This document shows, piece by piece, positions 26,314 through 35,091 of a stretch of DNA of 64,000 nucleotides (positions are counted from its first letter, which is position 1; every line of letters starts with the position of its first letter). The notes below the pieces were generated by a model. It did not search any database, was not told the DNA's origin, and saw only the letters and a list, made by a program, of their open reading frames with translations. The stretch lies in assembly GCA_951812825.1 (NCBI GenBank), contig OX638324.1:1797141-1861140 (forward strand), read 5' to 3'. The translations under genes were made by a program, and so were the position numbers. Source of the DNA: an uncultured Dehalococcoidia bacterium (lineage in GTDB: Bacteria; Chloroflexota; Dehalococcoidia; Lucifugimonadales; GCA-2712585).

Positions 26314-27222
26314 CTAGCTGCGGGGGTGGGCCTTCTCGTACTCCTCGCGGAGGTGGTCGTTGGTGAGGTGGGTGTAGATCTGGGTTGTGGTGATGCTGGC
26401 GTGGCCCAGAAGCTCCTGCACGTAGCGCAGGGGCGCGCCTCCCTGAAGCAGGTGGGTCGCGAAGCTGTGTCGCAGCACGTGGGGCGTTATCTTCTGGTCG
26501 ATGTTGGCCCGCTTGGCGCTGTTCTTCATGATCGCCCACACCCACTGTCGGGTGAGACGCTCCCCCCGTCGATTCAGGAAAATCGCCTTCTCCTTCTTCG
26601 ACTTGGCCAGCTTGGTCCGCGACTTCTTCAGGTAGGACTTCAGCGCAAACGTCGCCTCGGGATGCAGGTACGTCATGCGTTCCTTGCCTCCCTTGCCCAG
26701 CGTGCGCACGTAGCCCTCGGCGGTGTTCACGTCGTCCAGATTCAGCGAAATCAGCTCCGTCACGCGAAGGCCGGTGGCGTAGAGAATCTCCAGGATAGCC
26801 CAGTCGCGCTGACCCTCCGGGGAACGCTGCTCCTTGGCCCGCTCCAGAAGTCTGGCGACTTCATCCTGGGAGAGATGCTTGGGGAGGGTGCGTCCGGGCC
26901 GGGGCGTGCTGAGCGACTCGCTGGGGTCGTCTTCGACGAGACCCTCCAGCACCAGGAAGCTGAAGAAAGAACGGATGGCCGCCACTTTGCGGGCGACGGT
27001 GCTATCGGCGTAACCGTTCTTGCCGCGCAGGTTGAAGACGTATTCGGTGAGGTGATTCAGGTCCACCTGCTTCCAGGTGGACCTGCCATTTACGAAGGGC
27101 AGAGTCTTCTTGGTGTAGTCAAAAAACTGGTACAGATCGTTGCGATATGCCTCTAGGGTATTATGAGAAAACCCTTTTTCAACTACCAGATGATTAAGGA
27201 ACGTATCAATTGGTTCTTGCAT
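26314..27222 (-). CDS. Tyrosine recombinase, XerC/XerD type
   Basis: 302 residues from the second ATG (27222), chosen for GAGGA 6 bases upstream; an ATG at 27234 has none. The SAM-like core-binding domain has KGFSHNTLEAYRNDLYQFF. The catalytic domain has Arg in YATGLRVTELISL, Lys in GKGGKERM, HVLRHSFATHLL, the second His in LGHASITTTQIYTHL and the tyrosine in IYTHL. Intact catalytic residues and no attachment sites nearby favour a chromosome-dimer resolvase over a phage integrase, but the AT-rich gap and nuclease remnant beside it leave the second option open. Confidence 0.88.
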   Translation of the reverse strand: MQEPIDTFLNHLVVEKGFSHNTLEAYRNDLYQFFDYTKKTLPFVNGRSTWKQVDLNHLTEYVFNLRGKNGYADSTVARKVAAIRSFFSFLVLEGLVEDDPSESLSTPRPGRTLPKHLSQDEVARLLERAKEQRSPEGQRDWAILEILYATGLRVTELISLNLDDVNTAEGYVRTLGKGGKERMTYLHPEATFALKSYLKKSRTKLAKSKKEKAIFLNRRGERLTRQWVWAIMKNSAKRANIDQKITPHVLRHSFATHLLQGGAPLRYVQELLGHASITTTQIYTHLTNDHLREEYEKAHPRS

Positions 27223-27313
27223 AGCAATCCTCATGCTATTGTCTAATCGCTGGTGATTTTAACACAGGGATTCTTTATCCTTGTTCGGAGTTTGCGTGCA
27301 GGGTTTGACCGGA

Positions 27314-27343
27314 TTGACGGATCAAGAAGCTGGGCCATACAAT
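27314..27343 (+). promoter_or_regulatory. Predicted promoter of the PHP-dinG-glycosylase operon
   Basis: TTGACG (27314-27319), 18 bases, TACAAT (27338-27343). The start codon is at 27354, so the transcript would have a leader of only about 4 bases. Confidence 0.55.
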
Positions 27344-27353
27344 AGCCCGGCGC

Positions 27354-28046
27354 ATGACAACGGTCATTGATCTTCACGTCCACACCACCCGAGGCAGCAG
27401 CGACAGCAACCTTTCTCCGGATGATATGGTGACGGAATCCAGGCGCCTCGGTGTGGACGGACTCTGCATCACGGAACACAACAACCTGTGGGATAAGCAC
27501 GAGTTCAAGGCCTTCGCGCGCAAGCACGATCTGCTGCTGATTCGGGGGGTGGAGGTGGACACGGAGATGGGCCACGTGCTGGTGTTTGGCATGGACGAAT
27601 ACGTTTCCGGCATCTCCCGAATTGCAGAGCTGCGGCGGGTGGTGGACGGGGCGGAGGGGTTTATGATTACCGCCCACCCCTTCCGGGGCATCCACAGTCC
27701 GGGCGGCCTGAGGAGGCCGTACCTGTACCGGGACTCTCCTACGATGCCCGACACGGTGGAAGAGGCGTCGGAGCACGCGGTCTTCGGATTTGCCGACGCC
27801 GTTGAGGTGGCGAACGGGAACACCATCGACAGCGAGAACGCCTTCGCCCGCGGCGTGGCGGAGCGCCTGGCAATGAGAGGGACGGGCGGAAGCGACGCCC
27901 ACTCGGTCCACGGGCTGGGGCGCTGTTTCACCGTCTTCGAGGACGACGTGCGCTCCGAGGAGGAGTTCATTCAGGCCCTGCGTCATGGCAGGTACTACGC
28001 GGCCATCGGACTGAGGACCGGCGCCGTCCGGGCCTTCAGTGGCTGA
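27354..28046 (+). CDS. PHP-domain metal-dependent phosphoesterase
   Basis: 230 residues. PHP metal ligands are visible: DLHVHTTRGSSDS, CITEHNNL, GVEVD, ITAHPFRG, and the C-terminal GGSDAHSVHGLG. The family includes RNase AM / TrpH-type 5'-3' exonucleases and histidinol phosphatases; this compact size fits the TrpH-like group. It leads an operon whose next two genes act on DNA, which suggests nucleic-acid turnover, but that is inference. Confidence 0.82.
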   Translation: MTTVIDLHVHTTRGSSDSNLSPDDMVTESRRLGVDGLCITEHNNLWDKHEFKAFARKHDLLLIRGVEVDTEMGHVLVFGMDEYVSGISRIAELRRVVDGAEGFMITAHPFRGIHSPGGLRRPYLYRDSPTMPDTVEEASEHAVFGFADAVEVANGNTIDSENAFARGVAERLAMRGTGGSDAHSVHGLGRCFTVFEDDVRSEEEFIQALRHGRYYAAIGLRTGAVRAFSG

Positions 28047-28073
28047 AGCGGGCGCGGGAATCTTGGCAGCGCC

Positions 28074-30854
28074 GTGTTGAGTCCTTCGGTGAACGCCGAC
28101 GAGCGCGTCTATGCCGCCATCGACCTCGAGACGACGGGGCTGGACAAGGAACGCCATCGCATCATAGAAATCGGCGCGGTCAAGTTCCGCGGCGACGAGG
28201 TGCTGGACGAATTCGAGACCTACGTGAACCCCTACGCGCAGATACCCCAGTTTGTGCAGAGACTTACGGGCATCCGGCAAGCGGACGTGGACAAGGCCCC
28301 GCCCTTCGCCCCCGTGTCGGTGCAGTTGGAAGAGTTCCTGGGGGACGTGCCGGTCATCGGGCACAACGTGGCCTTTGACGTCGGCTTCCTGAGGGAGAAC
28401 GGCCTGCCGATGCCCAACGTGGCCTACGACACGTGGGACATGGCCTCGGTGCTGCTGCCGGAAGCGTCCGAATACTCGCTGTCACTACTGGCGAAAAACC
28501 TGGGCATTGACCCCGACAGCCCGCACCGCGCGCTGGATGACGCCCGCGTGACCCGGCAGGTGTTTCTGACGTTGCTGGAGCAGGCCAGGCAGCTGGACCC
28601 GCTGGTGGCGGAGCGAATTCGGGCGATTGCCCACCGCGCGGGTTGGAGCTTCGGGGACCTGCTGGGGAACGACGCTCTTCTTCGCGCCCCCGTATTGGCC
28701 GGGCCGGTGGACGCGCTTAATCTTTCGGAGCGGCTGACGAAGCCGTCGCCGCCGGAGCGTCCTGAGGAGGAACAGTCGTTGGACGTGGAGCGGGTGGAGG
28801 CGATGGCTTCTGCCGAGGGGTTGCTGTCGAAGTTCTTCCCCGGTTTCGAATATCGCCCCGAGCAGAAGCAGATGATCTCCGCCGTGGCGCGGACCTTCCG
28901 TGAGGGCGGCCACCTGATGGTCGAAGGCGGCACCGGCGTGGGGAAGTCTGTGGCGTACCTGCTGCCCGCCATCCTCTACGCCGTCGCAAACGGGCAGCGT
29001 GTGGTCGTCTCCACCAACACCATCAACCTGCAGGAACAGCTGCTTCAGAAGGACATCCCTGCTCTGGAGGAGGCGCTGGAGAAGGCGGGGGAGATTTCCG
29101 AAGGACAGCTACGAGCGGTTAGCCTGAAGGGACGGGCCAACTATTTCTGTATCCGACGTTGGACGAATCTGTCCCGAAGCGAGAGCCTGACCATCGACGA
29201 CGCGCGGCTGCTGAGCAAGTGCCTGGTGTGGCTTCAGGACACGCCCACGGGCGACCGGGGGGAGATGAACCTGGCCGGGAGGGACTGGCAGTCGTGGATC
29301 CGGGTTTCCGCCAGCGACAAGGGGTTCTGTCCGGGCCTTCGACAGGGCATGTGCTTCCTGCGAGCGGCGCGGGAACGGGCGGAGGCCGCCCACGTGATTG
29401 TGGTGAACCATGCGCTGCTGCTTTCGGACCTAGCCAGGGGTGGGGGGCTCATCCCGGAATACGACCATCTGGTGGTGGACGAGGCTCATCATCTGGAAGC
29501 GGAGGCAACGCGTCAGTTCGGCTTCTCGGTCTCCCAGGACTGGCTTGAGGAGCAGTTGGACGGCATCGCCAGATACGTGGATCAGGCGCAGATAATTCTT
29601 CGGACCCAGCGCCTTTCCGCCCAGGAGACGCTCCGGTTTCAGCAGCTGGCGGCTGCTGTGCAGGAAGCCGTTCCGGGTTTGCGGCAGAGGTGGGAGGCCA
29701 TGTGGGGACTGTCGGAAGAGTTCGTGATGAACCACCGGAACGAGTACGAGTCGCGGGTGCAGCTGCGGGTTAGTCGCAGCGCGCGGACGCAGCCGGGATG
29801 GTCGGAGGTGGAGATCGGCTGGGAGAACTGCGACGGGCAGATACGGCAGATTCAGGGTAGGGTGGAGGAGCTGTTCCGCTACCTGGACGCGTTGCCCGTT
29901 GAAGGTTCCGACCCGTGGGATACCCTTCTTTCCGACCTGGGCAGCTGGTTGGAGGACTTGGGGGAAGTCCGGGAGAATCTGCGCACCGTCGCCAGCGCCG
30001 ACGTGAATAACGAGCGAATCGACTGGCTGAGCCAGGAGCGGGACTCCAACATGGTCTTCAATTCTGTGCCGTTGGACGTGGGTCCTACACTGCGGTCCGA
30101 TCTCTTCGACCAGAAGGAGTGCGTGGTGTTGAGCAGCGCTACGCTCACCGCCCAGGGGAGCTTCGACTTCATCCGGCACCGGTTGGGGCTGGAGGCAGCG
30201 GATGAGTTGAGAGTCGGTTCGCCCTTCGACTACAAGAGGTCTACGCTATTGGCGGTGCCGGAGGACATTCCGCCCCCCAACGCCCGGGGGTATCGCGACG
30301 TACTGGAGAGGTGCATCAGCCAGATAGTGAGGGACGCCGGTGGGCATACAATGGCGCTGTTCACCTCCCACGCCGCCCTCAGGGCAGCCCGGCAAACGCT
30401 GATTCGCACAGTGGAGGATTCGGGCATTACGGTGCTTGCGCAGGGGGTGGACGGCCCGCCGCACCGGTTGATGAGGCGGTTTGCGGAGAACCCCCAGAGC
30501 GTGCTGTTGGGAACAAGCAGCTTCTGGGAGGGGGTGGACATGCCCAGCGGCGTGATGAAGGTGCTCATTCTGGCGCGGCTGCCCTTCAACGTGCCCACGG
30601 AGCCGGTGTTCGCAGCCAGGAGCGAACAGTATGAAGACTCCTTCCAGCAATTCGCCGTTCCACAGGCGGTGCTCCGTTTCCGCCAGGGGTTTGGACGCCT
30701 CATCCGCAATGCGCAGGACAGGGGCGCGGTGGTGGTGCTTGACCGGCGGGTGCTTAACGGATACTACGGCAGGCACTTCCTGGACGCGCTGCCGGAGTGC
30801 ACGAGGAATGTAGGCCCCGTGGCATCAGTTGTTGAGAGTGTGAGACGGTGGTAG
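28074..30854 (+). CDS. dinG: DinG-type fused exonuclease and ATP-dependent helicase
   Basis: 926 residues from GTG. An N-terminal DEDD exonuclease of the polymerase III epsilon type (about 12-170: AIDLETTGLDKERHRIIEIG, VIGHNVAFDVGFL, HRALDDARVT) is fused to an XPD-like helicase. The helicase has Walker A VEGGTGVGKSVAYL, DEAH (VVDEAHHLE), and the motif VI region RQGFGRLIR. Cysteines between them (NYFCIRRW, FCPGLRQGMCFL) sit where DinG proteins hold an iron-sulphur cluster, though the fourth ligand is not obvious. The architecture is the Firmicutes-like long DinG. It overlaps the next gene by seven bases. Confidence 0.9.
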   Translation: MLSPSVNADERVYAAIDLETTGLDKERHRIIEIGAVKFRGDEVLDEFETYVNPYAQIPQFVQRLTGIRQADVDKAPPFAPVSVQLEEFLGDVPVIGHNVAFDVGFLRENGLPMPNVAYDTWDMASVLLPEASEYSLSLLAKNLGIDPDSPHRALDDARVTRQVFLTLLEQARQLDPLVAERIRAIAHRAGWSFGDLLGNDALLRAPVLAGPVDALNLSERLTKPSPPERPEEEQSLDVERVEAMASAEGLLSKFFPGFEYRPEQKQMISAVARTFREGGHLMVEGGTGVGKSVAYLLPAILYAVANGQRVVVSTNTINLQEQLLQKDIPALEEALEKAGEISEGQLRAVSLKGRANYFCIRRWTNLSRSESLTIDDARLLSKCLVWLQDTPTGDRGEMNLAGRDWQSWIRVSASDKGFCPGLRQGMCFLRAARERAEAAHVIVVNHALLLSDLARGGGLIPEYDHLVVDEAHHLEAEATRQFGFSVSQDWLEEQLDGIARYVDQAQIILRTQRLSAQETLRFQQLAAAVQEAVPGLRQRWEAMWGLSEEFVMNHRNEYESRVQLRVSRSARTQPGWSEVEIGWENCDGQIRQIQGRVEELFRYLDALPVEGSDPWDTLLSDLGSWLEDLGEVRENLRTVASADVNNERIDWLSQERDSNMVFNSVPLDVGPTLRSDLFDQKECVVLSSATLTAQGSFDFIRHRLGLEAADELRVGSPFDYKRSTLLAVPEDIPPPNARGYRDVLERCISQIVRDAGGHTMALFTSHAALRAARQTLIRTVEDSGITVLAQGVDGPPHRLMRRFAENPQSVLLGTSSFWEGVDMPSGVMKVLILARLPFNVPTEPVFAARSEQYEDSFQQFAVPQAVLRFRQGFGRLIRNAQDRGAVVVLDRRVLNGYYGRHFLDALPECTRNVGPVASVVESVRRW

Positions 30855-31744
30855 AGGGGGGACCGTTCCTTCTGGAGGCGCCGCCGCCGCTGGACTTGGG
30901 GGCGACCCTGGAGAGCGGACAGGCCCATCGCTGGCAGAAGGACGGCGACGTCTACTGGGGGGTGGTGTACGGCAGCTTGCTTAAGGTCAGGCAGGTACCG
31001 AAGGGGATAGAGATTTTTTCCGACCCGGAGCTATCGGCAGCCTCCAAGGCGATGTTGGGGAGCTATTTTCGGCTGGACGACGATCTGCCCGCCATCTACG
31101 AGGAGATAAACCGGGACGACCGAATGGACGGCATGATCCGTCGATATTCCGGGCTGCGACTGTTGCGGCAGGAGCCGTGGGAGTGTCTGTCGGCGTTCAT
31201 CTGCTCCGCCACGTCCAACATTCCCCGCATAGCGGCCAACATGGAATCCATGGCGGACGCTTTCGGGGAGCCGCGTTCGCTGCACGGGCGGGTGCGTTGC
31301 ACCTTCCCGCCGGCCCACAGGATAGCCGAGGCAGGGGAGGACGCCCTGCGGGAGTTGGCCCTGGGGTTCCGGGCCAAGTGGCTGGCCAACGCCGCCATTC
31401 AGGTGGCGGAGGGCGAGTTGGACCTGGAGGAGGTGCGCAGGCTGCCCTACTGGGAAGCCAGGGCCCGGTTGACGGAACTGCCGGGCATCGGTGCGAAGAT
31501 TGCCGACTGCGTCTTGGTGTTTTCGCTGGACAAGCTGGAGGCTTTCCCCATCGACAGATGGGTCAGCCGGGCCGTGCAGGAGTGGTACCTGAACGGGAAG
31601 ACCATGAAATACGACGACATTGTGCACTGGGCGCACGACTATTTTGGACGGTATGCGGGTTACGCGCAGCAGTACCTGTTCCACGGGGGGCGGTTGGGTA
31701 AGGTGGGGCGGGCGGATGCACCAGCGTCCAAGTCAAAGGGCTAG
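30848..31744 (+). CDS. OGG1-type 8-oxoguanine DNA glycosylase/lyase
   Basis: 298 residues from GTG inside the end of dinG. The helix-hairpin-helix LPGIGAKIADC (211-221) holds the catalytic lysine (217). The conserved aspartate follows in FPIDRWVS (236). The N-terminal TBP-like beta domain has LESGQAHRW (family pattern GQ-x-FRW) and YWGVVYG. The family removes 8-oxoguanine opposite cytosine. Together with dinG and the PHP gene it forms a probable repair operon. Confidence 0.88.
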   Translation: MVEGGPFLLEAPPPLDLGATLESGQAHRWQKDGDVYWGVVYGSLLKVRQVPKGIEIFSDPELSAASKAMLGSYFRLDDDLPAIYEEINRDDRMDGMIRRYSGLRLLRQEPWECLSAFICSATSNIPRIAANMESMADAFGEPRSLHGRVRCTFPPAHRIAEAGEDALRELALGFRAKWLANAAIQVAEGELDLEEVRRLPYWEARARLTELPGIGAKIADCVLVFSLDKLEAFPIDRWVSRAVQEWYLNGKTMKYDDIVHWAHDYFGRYAGYAQQYLFHGGRLGKVGRADAPASKSKG

Positions 31745-31781
31745 ACGACGGGAGTGAAGGCGAAGGTCGGATTATCGCGGC

Positions 31782-32390
31782 TCACATGAGTTCCGGCCAG
31801 AAACGCTCCTCTTTCCAGAAGTCGCCGTTGTTGTGGTAGCCGCGAACTTCCCAGAAGCCGGGCTTGTCCTCCGCCATGAACTCGATGGCGCGGAGCCACT
31901 TGGCGCTCTTCCAGCCGTACCTCTGCGGGACTACCAGGCGTACCGGTCCGCCGTGGTCGTCGCTCAGAGGCGCGCCGTCGTGCTTGTGGGCGAGGAGGGA
32001 CGAGCCGTCCATGAGGATTTCCAGGGGGAGGTTGGTGGAGTAGTCGCCGTAGCAGTGGGCCATGACGAATTTCGCTTCCGGCTTGGGGGAGACCAGTTTG
32101 GCGAGGTCGGTGAACAGCAGCCCCTCCCAGGTGTTTTCCAACCTGCTCCACTGGGTTACGCAGTGGAAGGGGGCGGATACGGCGGTCCATTCCAGATTGG
32201 AGAACTGCTCAAAGTCCAGCTCTATCTCTTGTTCCACCAGCCCGATGACGTTCAGCTTCCACTTGTTGATGTCTATCTTAAGATTGCGACCGTAGGTGAG
32301 GACGGGCAGTTTCTTCGTTACGAACTGGCCCGGGGGGACGCCCTCCTTGATGGGGGCTTTCTTGATTTTTGAGGGGTTCTTGAAAAGCAA
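31782..32390 (-). CDS. Molybdopterin-dependent oxidoreductase (sulfite oxidase / MsrP-like fold)
   Basis: 202 residues from TTG with AGGAG 7 bases upstream. It has the oxidoreductase molybdopterin-binding domain: the Mo-ligating cysteine in PFHCVTQWSRLENTWEG, then the segments MAHCYGDYSTNLPLEILM and DHGGPVRLVVPQRYGWKSAK, and a C-terminal FWEVRGYHNNGDFW. No signal peptide is visible, and the dimerisation domain of sulfite oxidases is absent. This makes it a minimal, apparently cytoplasmic form. The substrate is unknown. It has a clear promoter of its own. Confidence 0.85.
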   Translation of the reverse strand: MLFKNPSKIKKAPIKEGVPPGQFVTKKLPVLTYGRNLKIDINKWKLNVIGLVEQEIELDFEQFSNLEWTAVSAPFHCVTQWSRLENTWEGLLFTDLAKLVSPKPEAKFVMAHCYGDYSTNLPLEILMDGSSLLAHKHDGAPLSDDHGGPVRLVVPQRYGWKSAKWLRAIEFMAEDKPGFWEVRGYHNNGDFWKEERFWPELM

Positions 32391-32420
32391 GGGTTCTCTC
32401 CTGTGGAATTGCGAAGGTAA

Positions 32421-32450
32421 ATGGTACTTTTGCAGGGGTCAGGATGTCAA
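32421..32450 (-). promoter_or_regulatory. Predicted promoter of the molybdopterin oxidoreductase gene
   Basis: Minus strand: TTGACA (32450-32445), 18 bases, TACCAT (32426-32421). A second TTGACA lies at 32464-32459. Confidence 0.6.
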
Positions 32451-32510
32451 ACTCAGTGTGTCAATTCCTGGCATGGTTGGCGGCGAAGGCGCTTGCCGGA
32501 GTTGGTTCAA

Positions 32511-32539
32511 TTGCGCGGTCATCCACAATTGAGTATCAT
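32511..32539 (+). promoter_or_regulatory. Predicted promoter of the ccm operon
   Basis: TTGCGC (32511-32516), 17 bases, TATCAT (32534-32539). The leader to the ccmA start would be about 77 bases. Confidence 0.45.
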
Positions 32540-32622
32540 CGGCCCGTTATGCCAGCGTCGGCCCAGTTCACGAAGTCTCCCGGAATGGCCGAAGGCGTGT
32601 TTTTTTCGTCCTATTACAGTGA

Positions 32623-33360
32623 ATGTCAGTGGGTATTCCCGTGAGTGGTGAAGAGATTGAGCCTGCCATAAGGGTGGAGGCTCTGTACAAAGGATTCGGC
32701 GGGCCGCCGGTGCTGCGAGGGTTGGACATGGAGATTGGGTGGGGCGGAAGCCTCGTAATCTTTGGGGCCAACGGTTCGGGCAAGACCACGCTACTCCGAC
32801 TGCTGGCGACGCGATACAGGCCGGACAGGGGGAGCATCCGCATAGCGGGTCTGGAAACTTCACGTTCCGCAGCTTCCATTCGCCGCCGCATTGGCGTTGT
32901 GGCGCACCACCCCATGATATACCGGAATATGACCTGTGAGGAGAATCTGGCTTTTTTTGGGCGGATGTATGGCTTGGAGAATGTGGGCGAGCGGGTAGGG
33001 GAAGTCCTCACGCAGGTGGGGTTGGAAGCTCGGCGGGGTCAGCGGGTCCGGACACTTTCGCACGGGATGCAGAAGCGGTTGGCCATGGCGCGGGCGGTGC
33101 TCCACGACCCTCCCATTCTGCTGATGGACGAGCCGGAATCGGGGCTGGACCAGGGGGCGTTGGAGGGGATGGAATCGCTGAGGGAGATGGATTCAGGACG
33201 CCGACGGACCATCATAGCGGCCACCCACAACGTGGAGTGGGGGCTGGGTTGGGGGGAGAGGGTCGCGGTGCTTCGTGGTGGAAGCATCGCCTACGAAGCC
33301 TTCAAAGAGGGGTTGGACGAAGGGGAATTCAGGCGGACATACGGAGAGTTGGGGCAGTGA
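32623..33360 (+). CDS. ccmA: Heme exporter ATP-binding protein CcmA
   Basis: 245 residues. ABC ATPase of the CcmABCD complex that loads and releases heme on CcmE. Walker A is FGANGSGKTTLLR, signature LSHGMQKRLAMARAV, Walker B ILLMDEPESGLD. Identity as CcmA rests on the following ccmB-C-D-E order. An in-frame GTG at 32641 is a possible alternative start; neither start has a clear ribosome site. Its stop overlaps the ccmB start. Confidence 0.88.
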   Translation: MSVGIPVSGEEIEPAIRVEALYKGFGGPPVLRGLDMEIGWGGSLVIFGANGSGKTTLLRLLATRYRPDRGSIRIAGLETSRSAASIRRRIGVVAHHPMIYRNMTCEENLAFFGRMYGLENVGERVGEVLTQVGLEARRGQRVRTLSHGMQKRLAMARAVLHDPPILLMDEPESGLDQGALEGMESLREMDSGRRRTIIAATHNVEWGLGWGERVAVLRGGSIAYEAFKEGLDEGEFRRTYGELGQ

Positions 33361-34043
33361 AAACCGTGGTGGAGTTCGTCCGCCCTGCGCTGCTGGTTGC
33401 GTGGAAGGACGTATTGCTGGAGCTGCGGAACCGGGAGGTGGTGGCCACGGCGCTGGTCTTTGGCGTGATGCTGGTGGTCATCTTCAACTTTGCCCTGAAC
33501 ATCACGCCGGAAACGGTGGACGTGCTGGCCCCGGGGGTGCTGTGGGTCGCCTTTTCCTTTGCCGGAGTGCTGGCCATGAGCCGGGCCTTCGTGGCGGAGA
33601 AGGAGGAAGGGACCCTGGACGCGCTGCTGCTGTGTCCGGTCAGCCGGGACTCGATCTATTTCGGCAAGATGCTGGCGATGTTTATCTTCATGGTGGTTAT
33701 CGAGGCGGCGCTGCTGCCCATCTTTGCGGTGTTCTTCGACTTCTCCGCATTTTCGGCGACGCTTCTGGGGGCGATAGTCCTTGCGACCCTGGGCTTCGCC
33801 GCCGTGGGGACTCTCTTCGCTGCGGTGGCCGCCAACGTGCGGTCGCGGGAGATAATGTTGCCGATTTTATTCTTCCCTTTGGTATCGCCGGTGATAATCG
33901 GGGCCGTTGAGACCTCCGGCGCGGCCATTGGCGGGAGTGGCGCGGTGGTGTCGACGGGGCGCTGGTTGCAGCTTATAGCCGTGTTCGACGCCGTGTTCCT
34001 GGTGGTGTGTCCGTGGCTTTTCAGTATTGTGGTGGAAGAGTAA
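33357..34043 (+). CDS. ccmB: Heme exporter permease CcmB
   Basis: 228 residues from GTG at 33357, overlapping the ccmA stop in GTGA; a longer upstream reading would consist of ccmA sequence in another frame. Six hydrophobic segments fit CcmB, with FVRPALLVAWKDVLLELRNR at the start. The EKEEGTLDALLLCPVSRDSIYFGKM segment and the FPLVSPVIIGAVE segment are family landmarks. Confidence 0.9.
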   Translation: MKTVVEFVRPALLVAWKDVLLELRNREVVATALVFGVMLVVIFNFALNITPETVDVLAPGVLWVAFSFAGVLAMSRAFVAEKEEGTLDALLLCPVSRDSIYFGKMLAMFIFMVVIEAALLPIFAVFFDFSAFSATLLGAIVLATLGFAAVGTLFAAVAANVRSREIMLPILFFPLVSPVIIGAVETSGAAIGGSGAVVSTGRWLQLIAVFDAVFLVVCPWLFSIVVEE

Positions 34044-34083
34044 GGTTTAAGGACGATGTTGAGCGGAATGCGAGGCGGTCGAA

Positions 34084-34809
34084 ATGGCTTCTGTAGCTAA
34101 CAGCGCCCGAGGAGGGCTTCGATGGAATATCGCACTGGTCGCCATGGCGGCGGTGATGGTGGCGAACATGTTCTTCACCTTCATGTTCGCGCCGACGGAG
34201 GCGACTTCGGGGCACGTGCAGCGGATAATGTATATTCACGTGCCGATGGCGTGGCTCGCCTTTCTGGCCTTCTTCGTCGTGTTCTGCGGCAGCATCATGT
34301 ACCTGTGGAAGCGAACGGCGAAGTGGGACGATCTGGCCAGCTCCGCCGCAGAGTTGGGGATAATCTTCACGACGCTGGTGCTGATTACGGGGCCTATCTG
34401 GGCCAAGCCTACCTGGGGCGTCTGGTGGACGTGGGACGCACGGTTGACCTCGACGCTGGTGCTTTGGCTGATCTACGTGGGGTATCTGATGCTGCGGGCG
34501 TACAGCGCCAACCGCTCCCAGGGGGCGAGGTTCTCCGCGGTGCTGGGGATAGTCGGGTTCATCGACGTGCCGATCGTCTACTTTGCGGTGGACTGGTGGC
34601 GCACCCAACACCAGCGGTTGGTGTTGGGGGGGCTGTCGCTGGAAGGAGACCTGCATCCGGACATGCGGTTAGCCCTGCTGGTGTCGGTAATCGCATTCAC
34701 CCTGCTGTTCGGCTTTCTGCTGCGGCAGAGGGTGTCCCTGAAGAGGGTGGAGCGGGGTGTACGGGAGATGAGAGAAGACGCCGAATTTATGGCGGAAGGA
34801 CAGAGATAA
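34084..34809 (+). CDS. ccmC: Heme-handling protein CcmC
   Basis: 241 residues, six membrane segments. The tryptophan-rich heme motif PTWGVWWTWDARLTS is intact. Conserved histidines flank it (IMYIHVPMAWLA and WWRTQHQ), both expected outside the membrane. CcmC attaches heme to CcmE. It sits 40 bases after ccmB. Confidence 0.93.
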   Translation: MASVANSARGGLRWNIALVAMAAVMVANMFFTFMFAPTEATSGHVQRIMYIHVPMAWLAFLAFFVVFCGSIMYLWKRTAKWDDLASSAAELGIIFTTLVLITGPIWAKPTWGVWWTWDARLTSTLVLWLIYVGYLMLRAYSANRSQGARFSAVLGIVGFIDVPIVYFAVDWWRTQHQRLVLGGLSLEGDLHPDMRLALLVSVIAFTLLFGFLLRQRVSLKRVERGVREMREDAEFMAEGQR

Positions 34810-35001
34810 ATGATAGCTTTGATAACAACGCCGGCCCATAACATTCCGTACCTATTTGCCGCCTTCGCCATAACCTGGGCGGTGTTCTTTGTGTACGTAT
34901 TCTTTACGTCGCGCAGGCAGGATGAACTGGAGCAGGAGATGGAGAGTCTTCGGGAGGAGATGCGGGGGAGGGATGGGGATGGCGATGGCGGGGGGATGTA
35001 G
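34810..35001 (+). CDS. ccmD: CcmD-like small membrane protein
   Basis: 63 residues: one membrane segment (YLFAAFAITWAVFFVYVFFT), then a charged coiled-coil helix (about 35-52) and a Gly/Asp-rich tail. It matches CcmD by size, topology and position after ccmC. CcmD helps release heme-bound CcmE from the ABC complex. The start follows the ccmC stop directly. Confidence 0.8.
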   Translation: MIALITTPAHNIPYLFAAFAITWAVFFVYVFFTSRRQDELEQEMESLREEMRGRDGDGDGGGM

Positions 35002-35091
35002 CGCCGCTTGCCAGGCCGAACGTGGCAGGATACCATTTATATGAGGCTAGACGACGCGTCAGAAGGCTGACGTGAATAGAGAGGGTTGCAC

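Noticed and set aside
26314-27222. Phage integrase with attachment sites
   Set aside because: No tRNA, no direct repeats and no phage genes are near it; XerC/D housekeeping use is simpler.
32519-32863. Minus-strand 114-codon ORF over the start of ccmA
   Set aside because: Arg/Pro/Ser-rich shadow with no homology I can see; ccmA is clear on the other strand.
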